Assembly (NCBI GenBank): GCA_023055425.1
Contig: JALGPY010000005.1
Coordinates: forward strand, 82,873,495 to 82,937,494
DNA length: 64,000 bases
From: Linanthus parryae
Lineage: Eukaryota > Streptophyta > Magnoliopsida > Ericales > Polemoniaceae
Reading direction: 5' to 3'
Of this stretch, positions 1-11,654 are shown one piece after another; position 1 is the stretch's first letter; each line of letters starts with the position of its first letter. Below the pieces are notes generated by a model, which did no database searches, had not been told where the DNA came from, and saw only the letters and a program-made list of their open reading frames with translations. The position numbers were made by a program, and so were the translations under genes.

Positions 1-2058
1 GCCTGACAATCTTGTACTCGGGGATCCCAGCTAACTTCAGTGTGTGGAGCGAAGCAACGTTAGGCGCTGCTCCTCCGTCGACGAATGCTCTTTTGAACTC
101 GACGCCATTGATGATGGCCGTCACATACAGAGGCCTCTGGTGACTCGCATATGTCTTTTTGTCGTTGGCGGAAAAGGTCATAATCTTTTCTGTAGAGCGA
201 GACGCCCTGATGACTTTCCCATTGGAGACTACGAGCTCCTCCTCGTAGTCTTCTGCTATCCTTAAGATCGCTTTCGTCATTTCTGTCCGGCATTTCTCTG
301 AGAAGTTCATCTCGTCGAAGAATCTGCTAAAACCGTGCGACCCCTTCATCCGGTCGGCACGTTCGTCCTCCGTGTCCATGCTGTAGTCTTCACCATCATG
401 AACTTCGGCAATGATGGGTAGGTCATCCTCTGCGACCTCTTCCAGGTCAACAATCGAGATCATAGTGACCTCTTTAACTTTAGATTCTTGCTCCGCATGG
501 GCAGGATGTGGATTGTTGCGCACATCCTTTCTGTGGTCACTGACAATCAGCTCGCCATTCTTCATCTTTTGGCAGAATACAATCCTGAGCTTCATACAGT
601 CCGCTGTGGGATGCATGACCTTGCCGTGGTATTCGCACCACTTCGGTTCCCTCACCACCTCCTTGGAGGGTGCCCTCTCGAGCGGCGATAGGACGCCGTC
701 CTTGCGCCATTGCCTGCAGAGGTCGCTTGCTTCTTCCACCGAACATGGCAGAGGTGGTGCGTCGAAGTTCACAATCTTCGCCTGCTTCTGGGGTGAAACT
801 GTATTGACTTCAGCTTCGCGTCCCCTCTTATAGCTGAATCTCCCGATCTTGAAAGTAGTACCGCTCGAGGATCGCTCCGGAGCGTTTTTCTTTTTCTGCC
901 TTTCCACTATAGGCTCGATGTTCTTCGTGCATTCGATTAGTTTTGAAAACGTAGGTGTTTGCAGGTTGATGAGCATACCTTTGTATTCATCTCGCATGCA
1001 CTGCAGGCATATCTCTACAAGCCTACTTTCGAGCATCGGATCTTTGCATTCCAAGGAATTCGCCCTGAACTTCTTGATGAAAGTTATTCCGTCCTCCTCG
1101 CGCTTCTGATACATCCGCGAGAGGTGGATCATTGTCACCTTTTCTTCCATCTGGAAGAATTTGGTGTAGAACTTTTGGACCATGTCGTCCCAAGTCTTCA
1201 CGGACCCAGCTTCCAACGTCCGGTACCATTTGTACGCTACGTTTCCCAAGGATTTCGGGAATTCTCACATCAGCAGTTTGGGATCAGCTCCATACGGCCC
1301 CATGACATCGATGAAACGCATGACATGTTCATGAGCGTTTCCATTGACATCTTCGAACTTGTCCCATTTAGGAGCCTTGTACCCAACCGGGTTAGGCATG
1401 AGATAGATCTCTCGCGGGATAGGTGGGTCGTTTTCTAGCTTCGGGATGATGGTATCCGCGAATGGCTGGTGAGACAGAATGGTATCTATGCGCTTCTGCA
1501 GAGACGTCATACACTCTGGAGTGTTTCCCTCGGTAACAGGAGGAGGGGTTGCCGCAGGCGGAGGCGACACATATGCCGCCGGAGGACTGGGAACATATTG
1601 GGCGTTCACATTGCCCCAGATTGCCGTTGGAGGAGCAAGGGATACTATGAAGCCGGGTTAGGTACCAAAGCCGGAGGCTGAGGAGTATGAGCGGTGAGAG
1701 GCAACATTTGAGCTGTTGACCCTTGGATTGAAGGTAGCTGCGTAGTCGCCGGTGGAGTCTGCAAATTAGGGTTGGGAGGTGTGGTTGACACTCCCAGTCC
1801 TTGAGCGGTAGGAGCTCCTCCTCCCTGAGAAACGGCGGTGGCTGGTGCAGGGTTTGGTGCAAGAGTCCCCAGGACAGCCATGATATGTTCTAACTGCGCA
1901 GATTGAGCTTTGAGAGCCTTCTCCTGACTCTGGATGATAGCGTCCAAGTTCTCTAGCGTCGGGGCTTCACCGGTGGCCGTAGGAGTGCGGCGGACCTCCT
2001 CTCCTGAGGCGGCTTCGGTGGAAGGCGATCTGTTACTGACATCATCCTCCTGAGACAT
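1..2058 (-). pseudogene. gag: G1 gag and start of protease, disrupted
   Basis: Gag starts at ATG 2058 (MSQEDDVSNR...). Its N-terminal region is rich in Pro, Thr and Gln, and is followed by a capsid-like segment (1609-1265, then down to about 820) and a linker to the protease (FVDGGAA, about 100-60). The frame is interrupted by TAG near 1645 (CAG in G2), by a small indel near 1615-1640 and by TGA near 1266, so the copy is non-functional as it stands. Gag forms the virus-like particle of LTR retrotransposons. The catalytic Asp of the protease is kept here, unlike in G2. Position 1 cuts the gene in the protease. Confidence 0.85.
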
Positions 2059-2098
2059 GGTTTTTTTTTATGGTAAGTTCACGTCGGGTTCACCCAAA

Positions 2099-2726
2099 TG
2101 TGCACAAGAGATTACGGCGAGGAGAACTCCGTGTACACCGTAAGTAGAGGATCAGAGATAGCACAAGAAGAGTTGGGTTGTGTGTAGGGAGAGAGTAAGG
2201 CAGTAGTAATGTCTGAGAGAGAGACAGAGGTTTGGCAGAGCTTCCGCATATGGCTAGTGTGTTCTCCTTTGTATGGAAAGGTTAACGATCTATATATAAT
2301 GGAGAATGTGACCGTTGTAGTGTTGTTAATGCGCCCATCAATGGCGGCTTAATTAGCTTAACCACAACGGCACGTTCGTCCGTATATACAGGGACCGTTA
2401 CAGCACGTTATGCGCGAATACCGGAACCGTTATGAGGTTGACCGGGTTTGACCGGATTGACCGGGTTTGTGGAGCTCGTGCCATAAATCTCTCAAAACCA
2501 GTTACAAAAGGTCGCGCGCGGGCTTGGATCGCACGCGACAGGACTTACTCTAGCCTTCAAACCACTAAGTCCCTACAAGTCCCATGCAGTGGTATGCGAG
2601 GGCCCTGTCTCGCAGCCCCCACATGGATCAGCGCGGCTGGTGATCCAGTGTGTGTGGAGCACAATATGGTGTGCTTGATGATTGCCATGTGGCCAAGATC
2701 TTCTTGTCCAGAAAGCCCTATCTACA
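2099..2726 (-). repeat. 5' LTR of G1
   Basis: The LTR is 628 bp on the minus strand, begins TGTAGATAG and ends TGTGCACA. It matches the two G2 LTRs (627 and 629 bp) end to end. It holds a TATATATA box near 2291 and three TTGACC motifs at 2438-2462. Directly inside it lies the stretch TGGGTGAACCCGACGTG, the equivalent of the G2 primer-binding site. The flank beyond 2726 is degenerate DNA. Confidence 0.92.
2438..2462 (+). promoter_or_regulatory. Triple W-box-like cluster in the G1 LTR
   Basis: TTGACC occurs three times, at 2438, 2448 and 2457, within 25 bp and about 140 bp upstream of the LTR TATA-like box. TTGAC(C/T) is the known core bound by WRKY factors. The same cluster is present in both G2 LTRs. 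A role in stress-induced LTR transcription is inference. Confidence 0.5.
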
Positions 2727-4233
2727 CCTTCCTTCTTCAAATATCTGAGGATATTCTGTTTCCTTTTCAACTTCAAACTATTTAATTCTTATCTTATCTC
2801 TTCTATATCATTTCTATCACTCCTGCCTCTCTCTTGAAAAACACAAAACCCTAATGGAATCACGAAGAACTTTTGAGAATCAAGATGGCTGGAGGCTCAA
2901 AGAAAAGTTCTGGAAAGAAGAGATAGCTTACAGAAAAAGAAGTTGAAGAAGTAAGTCGTGGATCTAGTTCTAGAACCCCTAGTCCACCAAGACCATCCTC
3001 TCCTCCTCGAAAGAAGAAAATCAAAATGACAAGGAAGATCAGACTTCTACTTCTAGCAAGAAGAAGTCAGATCCCACAGTTGCTTCGAAAAAATAGAAGA
3101 ATGTTAAGTTTGGTAGCCCCAAGAAGATGAAGAAGAAGCCTTAGAAATTAAAAAAAGGGAATGAAAAATTCACTGGGAAGGAGCTTCAAATCTACTTTGA
3201 GAAGGAATCACCTTCTGGTAAGAAAGTTCTTTCTAGCAAGTGCTTTATCAGTAATTCTACAAAAGGGATGTGGGTAGATGGTATTTCTTCTAATCCTACA
3301 GCTTTCTGTTGCATGATCAGCACTAGCTTGTCAAATGGTATGATTCTAAAATGCATTAGGAGTTTCAAACTGAGTTCTATTTGGAATATTCTAAACCCAT
3401 CTGAAGTTGCATACCCTAGGCTTACCTGGTTGTTCTATTTGAATATGAAGCAAATCAATACCTTGAGTTTAGCTATTTTTTCTAAGGTAGCTGGTGTTGA
3501 GATGGAATTTGATCATGGTGAGTTTGCCTATGTTTGGGTTATCCAAAAAGGTACAAGACTGATAATCATCCTAGCAAATTCGATGTTTTGAAGTTGGCTA
3601 AGGAAGAATTCGTTTTACCCAATGTAGGTCCTACCTCAAAACATTTAACTTAATCTGTGTTGACTTTTGAAGAAAATATTTTGTTTACCATTCCGATGAG
3701 GTGTGGAGTACCTAAGGATAATTCTAAGGAGCTGCTATATGATAGGGTATTGTATTTTATATGTACTTGATTATGCATGGTCATGAGATTGATTTGCAGC
3801 ATTGTGATGGGGCTCATGATTTACTCTTGCACCAAGAAAAAGAAACACCCTCTACCCTACGCCAACCTCCTCTTAGTATCGGCTCGGTACTGAGTTCAGA
3901 CAGATGAAATATATGGTTAAATGTGTCTTCAAAAGTATAAACTTGATCAATGTAGAGGAAGAAGTCTCGCAAGTTCCTAAAGGATTAAAGAAGGTAGGAT
4001 CTACAGCTTATACGTTCGATGAACACAGTTCTGAGGATGAAGTTGTTGTGGATAAGGATATTGGGAAAAAGTTGATTGAGATATTGACCCAAGTCAGGGA
4101 GAATGTGTTGAATCTGGGATGGTATTACAAGAGGTCACAAAGAAGAAGAAACAGAAAGGAAAGGTGCCAGGCATACTCACCTTAGCAGAATTGTTTGAAG
4201 ATATTGTAGCTGCTGAGGAACATGGTGAAGAAG
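2727..4233 (+). pseudogene. Degenerate coding region of unknown mobile element
   Basis: A reading frame starts at ATG 2885 (MAGGSKKSSGKKR, then a stop) with a basic, Ser/Pro-rich N-terminus. Open stretches continue at 3268-3591 (107 aa) and 3904-4185 (93 aa, acidic, with HSSEDEVVVDKD), broken by stops and frameshifts. The end contains Lys-rich sequence and an AELFEDIV motif just before the B0 LTR. It looks like the gag-like or extra ORF of a plant transposon, but I do not recognise the family with confidence and saw no catalytic motif. It is flanked by the G1 LTR on the left and the B0 LTR on the right, so both ends may be missing. Confidence 0.4.
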
Positions 4234-5208
4234 TGTTGGAATAGATGCCCTAGAGGCAATCTTATTTAGTATGAACATTGTTGTTACCTATACTATTCAT
4301 TGTATTATTTATGGAGATATTTAATATAATGAAGTCCTTAGATTAGAATCTCTTGTTTGTCTTATATACCCCTAATCCATTACATTGATTAACAGGACGA
4401 TCAACTATATACTAGTATGGGGTTGGATTGATATGGAGATATCACGACCCAACACATTGGTATACGTTAGGGGTAATGGCATACTGGATTGACCCACAAC
4501 GATAGGCTACATACAAGTTATGTAAAGTCACAAGTGCTTCTCATAGTGACAATGGTATTATGGTCCTTAGACTTGAAGTCACTAGATCCTCTAGTTGTGG
4601 AATATTGTGTTTAGATATCGTCAAACACTACACCGTGACCGGGTAGAAATAAAGGCATTAATCGGAGACATTAGGAAGCAAGCTTAGAGGTGGTAGTGAT
4701 TTATATAGGATTTGTCCCTCCCACATAACAGCAGAAAATATTCGCGGCCACTCGAGGGGTAGTGCCTGTAGAATGTCTCAGATAAATCAATATAGAATAT
4801 TGATGTCATCTTCATGGATAAGACTATTTCCAGGATCGAGAAACTATAGATTGGATATACGAGTGTGACTTTCATGTCTCGTGTCCAATCCGGATATGGA
4901 GACAAAGGGATAATACAATGCGGTAACATTTTTCACAAGGTTTGTCGGATTACTATTTCTATTATTTGGGTGGCATGGATGCGTTGCTAGACACCGCTCA
5001 ATGTTAGTAATTGTTAGTACGAACTATGTAGAAACCTATGGGGTCACACTCCCTATGAATTAGACCGGACTCGAAAGTTTATTAATATGATTAATTAAAC
5101 ATAAGGATCAATATGCAACTACTTGCAAACTTAGTACGACTAATTTACAAGTTTGACTAGTCCGTGTATGGACAGGATCAAGAAAGGGGCTTACTTGTAT
5201 TTAACAAG
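4234..5208 (+). repeat. B-family copia LTR fragment B0
   Basis: It begins TGTTGGAATAGATGCCC, as other B LTRs do (12650, 19605), and follows their sequence for about 975 bp until it is cut by the start of the A1 LTR at 5209. The last few hundred bases of this LTR are absent. No B-family internal sequence adjoins it. Confidence 0.85.
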
Positions 5209-6383
5209 TGTAAATTCAACCTGGTTTTATAGGCTTGAAATAGATGGTATATTTTAAGGCCTTGAAACAGCTTACAAAGCTTTGAAACTGACAGTGCTTT
5301 ATTAGCATGAAATTAGGGGGAGTTTCTGATCTTAATTCAACTCCTAAACCTATATGCTTGATTGGTTGTTGTTATATGATGAAAGACAAAGTATTTTGAC
5401 ACTCTAAACTGTATTTGATCCATATGTTTGACTTAGTTTTGCAGGGATTTATTGTTTCCTATTTTGCAGGATATATTTCATAAATTGTGTTTTGCCGGAA
5501 AGGAAACTAATTGATGATTTCATTCTATGATCAATCTGCTGTGTTTAAAAGCTTCCCAACATGTTTCTAAACAAGATTAAATCAGTATCTCTGAAGATAC
5601 GTAGCAACTATCTATTGGGAGAAGCTGTTAAATAAGTCAACAACTGAAGCTACAAAATAGGGAAGGTTTTTATGAAGAGATCTTGAAGTTCTGCAATTCA
5701 AACTGCTCTTTAAAAGAGGGAAAAGCTGAAGCAATTCAACAGAACAATTAGCAAAGACACTCAAACACATTCAGGTATTGACAAGCAACAAAGTAGCAAA
5801 TCCATTCCCCTCAATCCCAGCATCTGAAGAACACTGCATACTCATTGCATACTCATTTGTAGTGTTCTTTTGTTCTGAGCTTTATTTGTATATCATCTAG
5901 ATAATACTTCTAGAACTTATTCTCGTGGATTGATCAAGCTGAACAATAGAGAGATCTTAGTTAATCAGTTAGCTAGAGAAGGTACTAGATAGGTTAGTGA
6001 GAACCACAAGCTGTAACAGAGTAAGTCATCTCTCTGTGCTTGAGATCTAGGGTTTAGCTTTCGATTAATAAGAATTGTGTTGAAAATCCTGCAGGGACAA
6101 AGTCCCTGAGGTAGAGACGTAGGTCCAAGTGTACTAAAATCTATATATCTTGTGTCTCTTGCATTTACTTTTCAGTTATATACTTAGCTTATTTGCAGCA
6201 AACAAAACAGGTTTTATTTTAAGGGTTTGAAACTCATTTCAAGGCCTTGAAATACTCTTTACTCCTTACCAATCTTTTGAAACCACTCTTCTTGCAAGTT
6301 TATAAAAAGTTTGCATACTCTATTCAACCCCCCCCCCTTCTAGAGTATTGATCATGTATTTATGACTACTATACACCCCTTCA
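5209..6383 (+). repeat. 5' LTR of A1
   Basis: The LTR is 1175 bp, starts TGTAAATTCA and ends CCCCTTCA directly before the primer-binding site. It contains nine consecutive C near 6331 and a perfect 16-bp palindrome TTTCAAGGCCTTGAAA at 6237-6252, with imperfect relatives near 5256. The minus-strand LTRs at 31450-32676 and 22908-23804 are diverged copies. Confidence 0.85.
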
Positions 6384-6385
6384 TT

Positions 6386-6397
6386 TGGTATTAGAGC
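6386..6397 (+). promoter_or_regulatory. Primer-binding site of A1
   Basis: TGGTATTAGAGC lies 2 bp after the LTR end. It differs by one base from TGGTATCAGAGC, the common initiator-Met tRNA priming site of plant copia elements. Confidence 0.85.
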
Positions 6398-6432
6398 TTG
6401 TATTACTGCATAGATTTAACCATCATGTGATT

Positions 6433-7882
6433 ATGAGTACTGTTGGTGATGGTGGTTTCTCTTAGGGAAGAGCTTCTAACAAACCTCCTCTCTTCTGTGG
6501 AGACAATTAAGTTCACTAGAAAGCCATTATGTAAATGATCATCATTGATCAATACATAGAGCGTTGGACTATCATACAGAATGTTCCTCACACTTTATAC
6601 ACTTAAAAGGATGGGATTAAAACTCCCAAACTGAAGACTCACTCTCTGCTTCTGAGTTAGAACACTTTACTAAAAACTATAAATCTATGAATCTCTTATA
6701 TTGTGCTTTGAGTGCAGATGAATTTAATAGGGTTTCAGGATGCAAAACTGGTAAAGAGATCTGGGATAAGCTTGTGGTAAATTTTGAAGGAACTAGCCAA
6801 GTCAAGCAGACTAAGATCAACATCTTTCTCAGGCAATATGAGACGTTCAAGATGAATGGAGATGAATCAATCAAATACGTGTTCAAAAGATTCAGTGATA
6901 TTGTCAACAATCTTGATTCATTGGGAAAAAATATTTCCAATGAAGAAAAGGTTAGAAAGATTATGAGAAGTCTTCCCAAATAAAAATGGGAACCAAAGAC
7001 TACTGCTATTGAAGAAGCTAAAGATCTATCATCTCTTCAACTTGATGACCTGCAAGGAATACTCCTTACACATGAAATAACTATGAATGAAGTTGATAGA
7101 GAGTTACCAGAAGGTTTCAAGAATCTATCTATCAAGGCAAAGGAAAATGAGCCATCTCAAAGCCTTAAAACTGGAGAAGATGATGATGACAATCCGATGG
7201 CTTTGATTTTCAAATCCTTGACCTGAATCCTCAAAATTAAGTAGAACTTTCGGAAAAAGGACTTCGTTAGGGACAGACACAGATCCTCCAGTGGCAAAGA
7301 CTACAAATGTAAATCCTCTTCACATTGAAATAAGCCTAAAGTAATGAATTGCTTCGAGTGTGGTGATGCAGGACATTTGATTACTGATTTTCCACGTAGA
7401 AAGAGAAAAAACTTTCAGAAGAAAGACCGTGATAGAAGAAAGAAAGCTTTGATAGCCTCATGGAGTGATTCTGAAGCCTCAAGTGACTCTAAATCTGAAT
7501 AAGAACATGCTAACCTATGCTTTATGGACAAGCATGATGACAGTTATGAAAATAACATTGAGGTTATGGTAAACAAATTCATTTCAAAACCAACAAAATC
7601 CCTCTCTGATTTTCTTAGAACTATGCTTTTAAATGAAGAGGACTATATGAAAGAGATTAGAGTTTTTCAAGAAAATGTTCATGGGCAGGCAAAAGAAAAT
7701 TGCATCTTGTTTGTCTGAATCAGAACCTTGAAATATCTCAGAAGAAATCTGACTGTGATTTAAAGGCCTTGAAAACCACTTTCAAAGCCTTTAAAACACA
7801 AGTCAAGGGAGTAGTCACTGAAAACTGTCTTCTGAGTGACAGTACTGTTAATATAAGGCATCAAGTTGATGAATTATATTAA
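6433..7882 (+). pseudogene. gag: A1 gag, disrupted
   Basis: Gag begins at ATG 6433 (MSTVGDGG) and matches A2 gag on the other strand. An open block at 6687-6983 (98 aa) carries the copia gag core (FNRVSGCKTGKEIWDKL). Zinc-knuckle-like sequence follows at about 7340-7390 (CFECGDAGHL, last Cys lost), then a coiled-coil C-terminus at 7524-7882 with repeated Phe-Lys-Ala-Leu-Lys heptads. Stops occur near 6463, 6983, 7226 and 7500. In the family, gag builds the particle that packages element RNA. Confidence 0.8.
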
Positions 7883-10230
7883 CAAATGACTACTCTAACT
7901 GAGAACAACCATAACAAAACTTGCAGGCTCAAAACACAACTTGAAATTTATTCTTGGAGGTAGCTTAAAGTCTGTTCACAAAACATGTATCGGATACAAT
8001 CCAAATTTCCCCAAAAAGAAGAATACCAGATTTGTGGAAGCTGGAACCAGAACATCTCTTAAGTTCCATTAAAGCAATAAAATTGTTCATGTTAAAATAT
8101 GTCTTTTCCGACTATGAGACGCTAACATAATGAGGAATGCTTTCCAGTTCAACTCAAAGGACAAGTTAGACAGATTTGGGTTCCTAAAGGGGTTAGACCA
8201 CCCAACTTGGTTGACCCTGAGTATGAATCTAAATTCCATAGTTGGTCTAACAGCTGGGTAAGGCAGTGAATGGTGTTGCAGGTTGTCACCAAGACCAAAG
8301 AACAGAAACGGTTTAAGGATAGTGGTTGCTCCAGACACATGAGTGGAAAGAGATCTTTATTCTCAGAATTATAAGAGAAATCTGAAGGTTCAATCACACT
8401 TGGTGGAAAATGAAAATGCAGCATTCTAGGCATTAGTAAAGTTGGTACAGATTCTCAAAACTCTATCTTTGATGTATATTTAGTTGATGGTTTAGAATTT
8501 AACTTTCTTAGTGTATATCAGCTTTGTGATAATGGTAATAAATTTATTTTTGACAAAGAGATATGTGTGGTGTAAGATGAGAAATCTGGCAATTGCATCC
8601 TCACAGCCTCTTGGTCAAATAATGTCTATACTTTTCAAACTAACAAAATTGGAGGAGAAAACTTAAAGTATATCAAGGCCTTGAAATAAGATTTAAAGCT
8701 TTGGCACAAAAAAGTTGTGAAACATTAGCTTGCATACCTTGAACAAGCTAGTTTCCAATAACTTAGTAAGAGGTATACCCTCTATCAAGTTCAAAGATGA
8801 AGAAGTATGCAAGGCATGTGCACAAGGCAAGCAAACTAGAAGCTCATCCAAACCACAGATCTTTGTAAGTACAACTAGACCCATTGAATTACTGCAAATG
8901 GATCTCTGTAGTCCTATGACAACTCCAACTCCAAAGGGTAAGAAGTCCATGCATGTTATTGTAGATGATGTTTGTAGACATACTTGGGTTATGTTTCTTA
9001 GAGAAAAATCTGAAGCTCTCTCTGATTTTTCAAAACTTTGTAGAAAACTTCAAACCTTGAAAAACCTACCTATTGCTTCAATCAAAAGTGATCATGATAG
9101 AGAGTTTGATTAACTTGAGTTTAACTTATTCTTTTCTAAGCATGGTATCTCTCACAATTTTTCTGCTCCTATAACTCCTCAACAAAATAGAGTTGTTCAA
9201 AGAAAGAACATGACTCATGAAAATATGTTAGGAACAATGCTTCTGGAAAACAAATTGCCAAATTACTATTGGGCAGAAGTTGTGAATACAGCAAACTATA
9301 TTCTTAACAGGTGCTTGATCAGACCTATACTGAAGAAGACTCCATATGAGCTGTTCAAAGGAAGATGGCCAAATATTTCTTACTTCAAACCTTTTGATTT
9401 TACCTGCTATATTCATAATAATGGTAAGGATAATCTTGGTAAGTTTGATGCAAGAAGTGATGAAGGTATCTTTCTTGGTTATTCACAGACAAGCAAAGCC
9501 TATAGGTTTATGATAAGAGAACCAAGCTTATTGAAGGAAGCATTCATGTCATATTTGATGAAAGCTATGATGGTTCTTTGGATGATGGTTTTGTAGATCT
9601 AAATTTGAACAAGAATTATTCAGATAATGAAGAAGATTCCTCAAAAGTTTCCAAGGAAAACTCACAGGAACAAATAAGGGAGTTTCAATTCCTTGAAAAT
9701 GAGGTTCATAGCCTTGAAACAAAATATCCATAGAAGACAACAGATCAAGCTACTACTTCAAGTTCTCAAAGTATTGAAAACCAGATTGGACAGACTAAAC
9801 CTTGGACACCAAAAAAGAGATTTAAATATATCTCATCTCATCCTGATGATAACATTCTTTCTCATCTAACTACTGGTACACAAACAAGATTACAGTTAAA
9901 GAATCCATGTGCTTCTAATGCTTTTATTTCTCATGAAGAACCTTAAACTGTGAAGGAAGCATTACAAGAAGCAGACTGGATCATAGCTATGCAAAGTGAA
10001 CTCAATGATTTTGTAAGGAACAAGGTTTGGAATCTAGTTCCTCGACGAAGAAATGAATCTGTTATTGGCACCAGATGGGTATTAAGAAACAAGTTAGATG
10101 AGAATGGAAAGGTAATCAGATATAAAGCAGGATTGGTAGCTCAAGAATACAATCAAGAAGAAGGTATTGGCCATGAGTAAGCTTTTGCTCATGTTGCCAG
10201 GTTAGAAGCAATGACAATTCTACTTGCAAT
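7883..10230 (+). pseudogene. pol: A1 protease region, integrase and start of RT
   Basis: After a degenerate protease region (about 8040-8570) comes the zinc-binding start of integrase near 8700-8850 (CKACAQGKQ) and the catalytic core, with the first Asp in LLQMDLCSPM (about 8895), a second in IKSDHDREFD (about 9095), and NRVVQRKN around 9190 where the Glu is lost. The C-terminal part (TPYELFKGRWP) is at 9210-9596. Reverse transcriptase starts at 9950 (ALQEADWIIAMQ) and is cut at 10230, before its catalytic YVDD motif. Many stops and frameshifts break the frame. Confidence 0.82.
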
Positions 10231-10249
10231 TGCGCATTGGTGAAGGATT

Positions 10250-11508
10250 CCCTCGAGATTTGTACAGTCGATGACAATGAAGACTGGAGAAAGCCGTTAA
10301 TCGACTATCTGCGAGATGGAATTCTTCCGAGTGATAAGAAGGGGGTCGAACTACTGAAAAAGAAGTCAAATCGATAAGTGCTGAAAGAGAACTTGCTGTG
10401 GCGAAGAGGACATGATGGGAATCTACTCAGATGCCTAAATGGTCAAGAAATACAAGAAGTTATGGAACAGTCTCATCAAGTGGAGCATCAAGGAGGTGCT
10501 AAACTTTGCAGACAACTCTTGACTGTAGGCTATTTTTTGCCAACCACAGATGCTGACTGTCGCACAAAAGTCAGACGATGTCAAAAATGCCTGTTACACG
10601 GCAATCTGGTGCATGCCCCCGCAGTTGATATACATGCGCTAGGAACCCCTTGGCCATTTCACACATGGTCACTGGACTTTATCGGTCCCATCCGTCAAGC
10701 ATCGCACGGAAACCAGTTTATTTTGACAGAGACCGAACAATTTACAAAGTGGGTGTAAGCAGTTCCTCTCATAGCGGCAAACATGTTGGCAGTCGCAAAG
10801 TTCGTTCAAGATAACATCATATACCATTTTCAGATTCCCAATACAATCTTGTCTTATATTGGGACGCCTTTTGTCAACCGTGAAGTTGCTTCGAAGTTGA
10901 TTAAGTACAATGTGAGGAAGGTATGTTCGACGCCCTATTACCGAAAAGGGAATGGGCAAGCGGAGGCAAAAAACAAAACATTTTTGAGGATCTTAAGCAA
11001 GATGGTCGCAGATGATCACAAGAAATGGAAAGACTCCCTAAATGTAGCGTTATGGACTCACCGCACGTCACCAAGAATTTCTACAGGAGTTTCACCATTC
11101 TTACTTTGATATGGAGCTGAAGCAGCTGAGATCAAGATTAGTTCTGCGAGACTAGCCTTCAGTGCTTTTTACGAGAATTAACGCGATCACGATCTTTTTC
11201 TGCTTGAAGAAAAGTGCAAGCAAGCGAGGAGAGGGAATACGGAGTATAAGGAATGAATCTCTCGCGCGTATAACAAAACTGTTCAGCACCGAGATTTTGC
11301 TTTTGGAGATCTGGTTCTTCGAGCTTCGGATCATTGCATGCGCGAAACGACACATCCCAAGTTTGCTGCTAACTGGGAGGGCCCTTTTGATGTTAAAGAA
11401 GTTTTCAACATTGGCTATTGCACAATTTTACGATGCTATGGGACTGCCACAACTCCCAGTCCAATAAATATGCGGTGGCTTAAGAAATACTATCCTTTGA
11501 ACTTTCTT
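10250..11508 (+). pseudogene. pol: G3 integrase, disrupted
   Basis: The translation matches the last third of the G2 pol ORF. It has the zinc-binding region (HQVEHQGG, then CQKC at about 10590), a first catalytic Asp in WSLDFIGPI (about 10670), a site at about 10855 where the second Asp is replaced (LSYIGTPFV instead of LSDNGTPFV), and the Glu in GQAEAKNKT (about 10960). The C-terminal GPF module (WEGPFDV) is near 11380, and the end reads KKYYP then a stop at about 11497. Stops at about 10375 and 10756 and frameshifts near 11110-11180 and 11340 show it is dead. Confidence 0.85.
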
Positions 11509-11654
11509 ACCCAAACTTATACTCTGTTGATTTCCTCCCATATAAGAACTAAATTAATGATAAGGACTCTCCCATATGAGAGATGGTTTATCAGTTTCAC
11601 TAGTGTCGTTCATTTCATTGTCCTTTATGATTTACAATCAATCACTTAATTGCA

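Larger units (their letters stand above)
1..2726 (-). mobile_element. Tat-type Ty3/gypsy element G1, 5' part
   Basis: This is the 5' end of a Ty3/gypsy element read on the minus strand. The 5' LTR is at 2099-2726, followed by a primer-binding-like stretch and a gag that starts at 2058 and runs off the window at position 1. It matches G2 (35108-49769) closely over the LTR and gag, so the family and boundaries are taken from that comparison. G1 keeps the central gag segment that G2 has lost and keeps the protease Asp-Gly-Gly-Ala motif, so it is the better template for the family's gag. The rest of pol and the 3' LTR lie outside the window. Confidence 0.9.
5209..10230 (+). mobile_element. SIRE-like Ty1/copia element A1, 3'-truncated
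   Basis: The element has a 5' LTR (5209-6383), a Met-type primer-binding site, gag, protease region, integrase and the start of reverse transcriptase. It ends abruptly near 10230 inside RT, where Tat element G3 begins. The order gag-PR-IN-RT is that of Ty1/copia. The long gag with a coiled coil and the poly-C stretch near the LTR end resemble SIRE/Maximus elements. The frames are broken many times, so this copy is dead. It was inserted into the B0 LTR. Confidence 0.88.

Noticed and set aside
411..1438. Plus-strand open frames at 411-833 and 959-1438
   Set aside because: They lie opposite the G1 gag, which matches G2 on the other strand. They have no features of their own.
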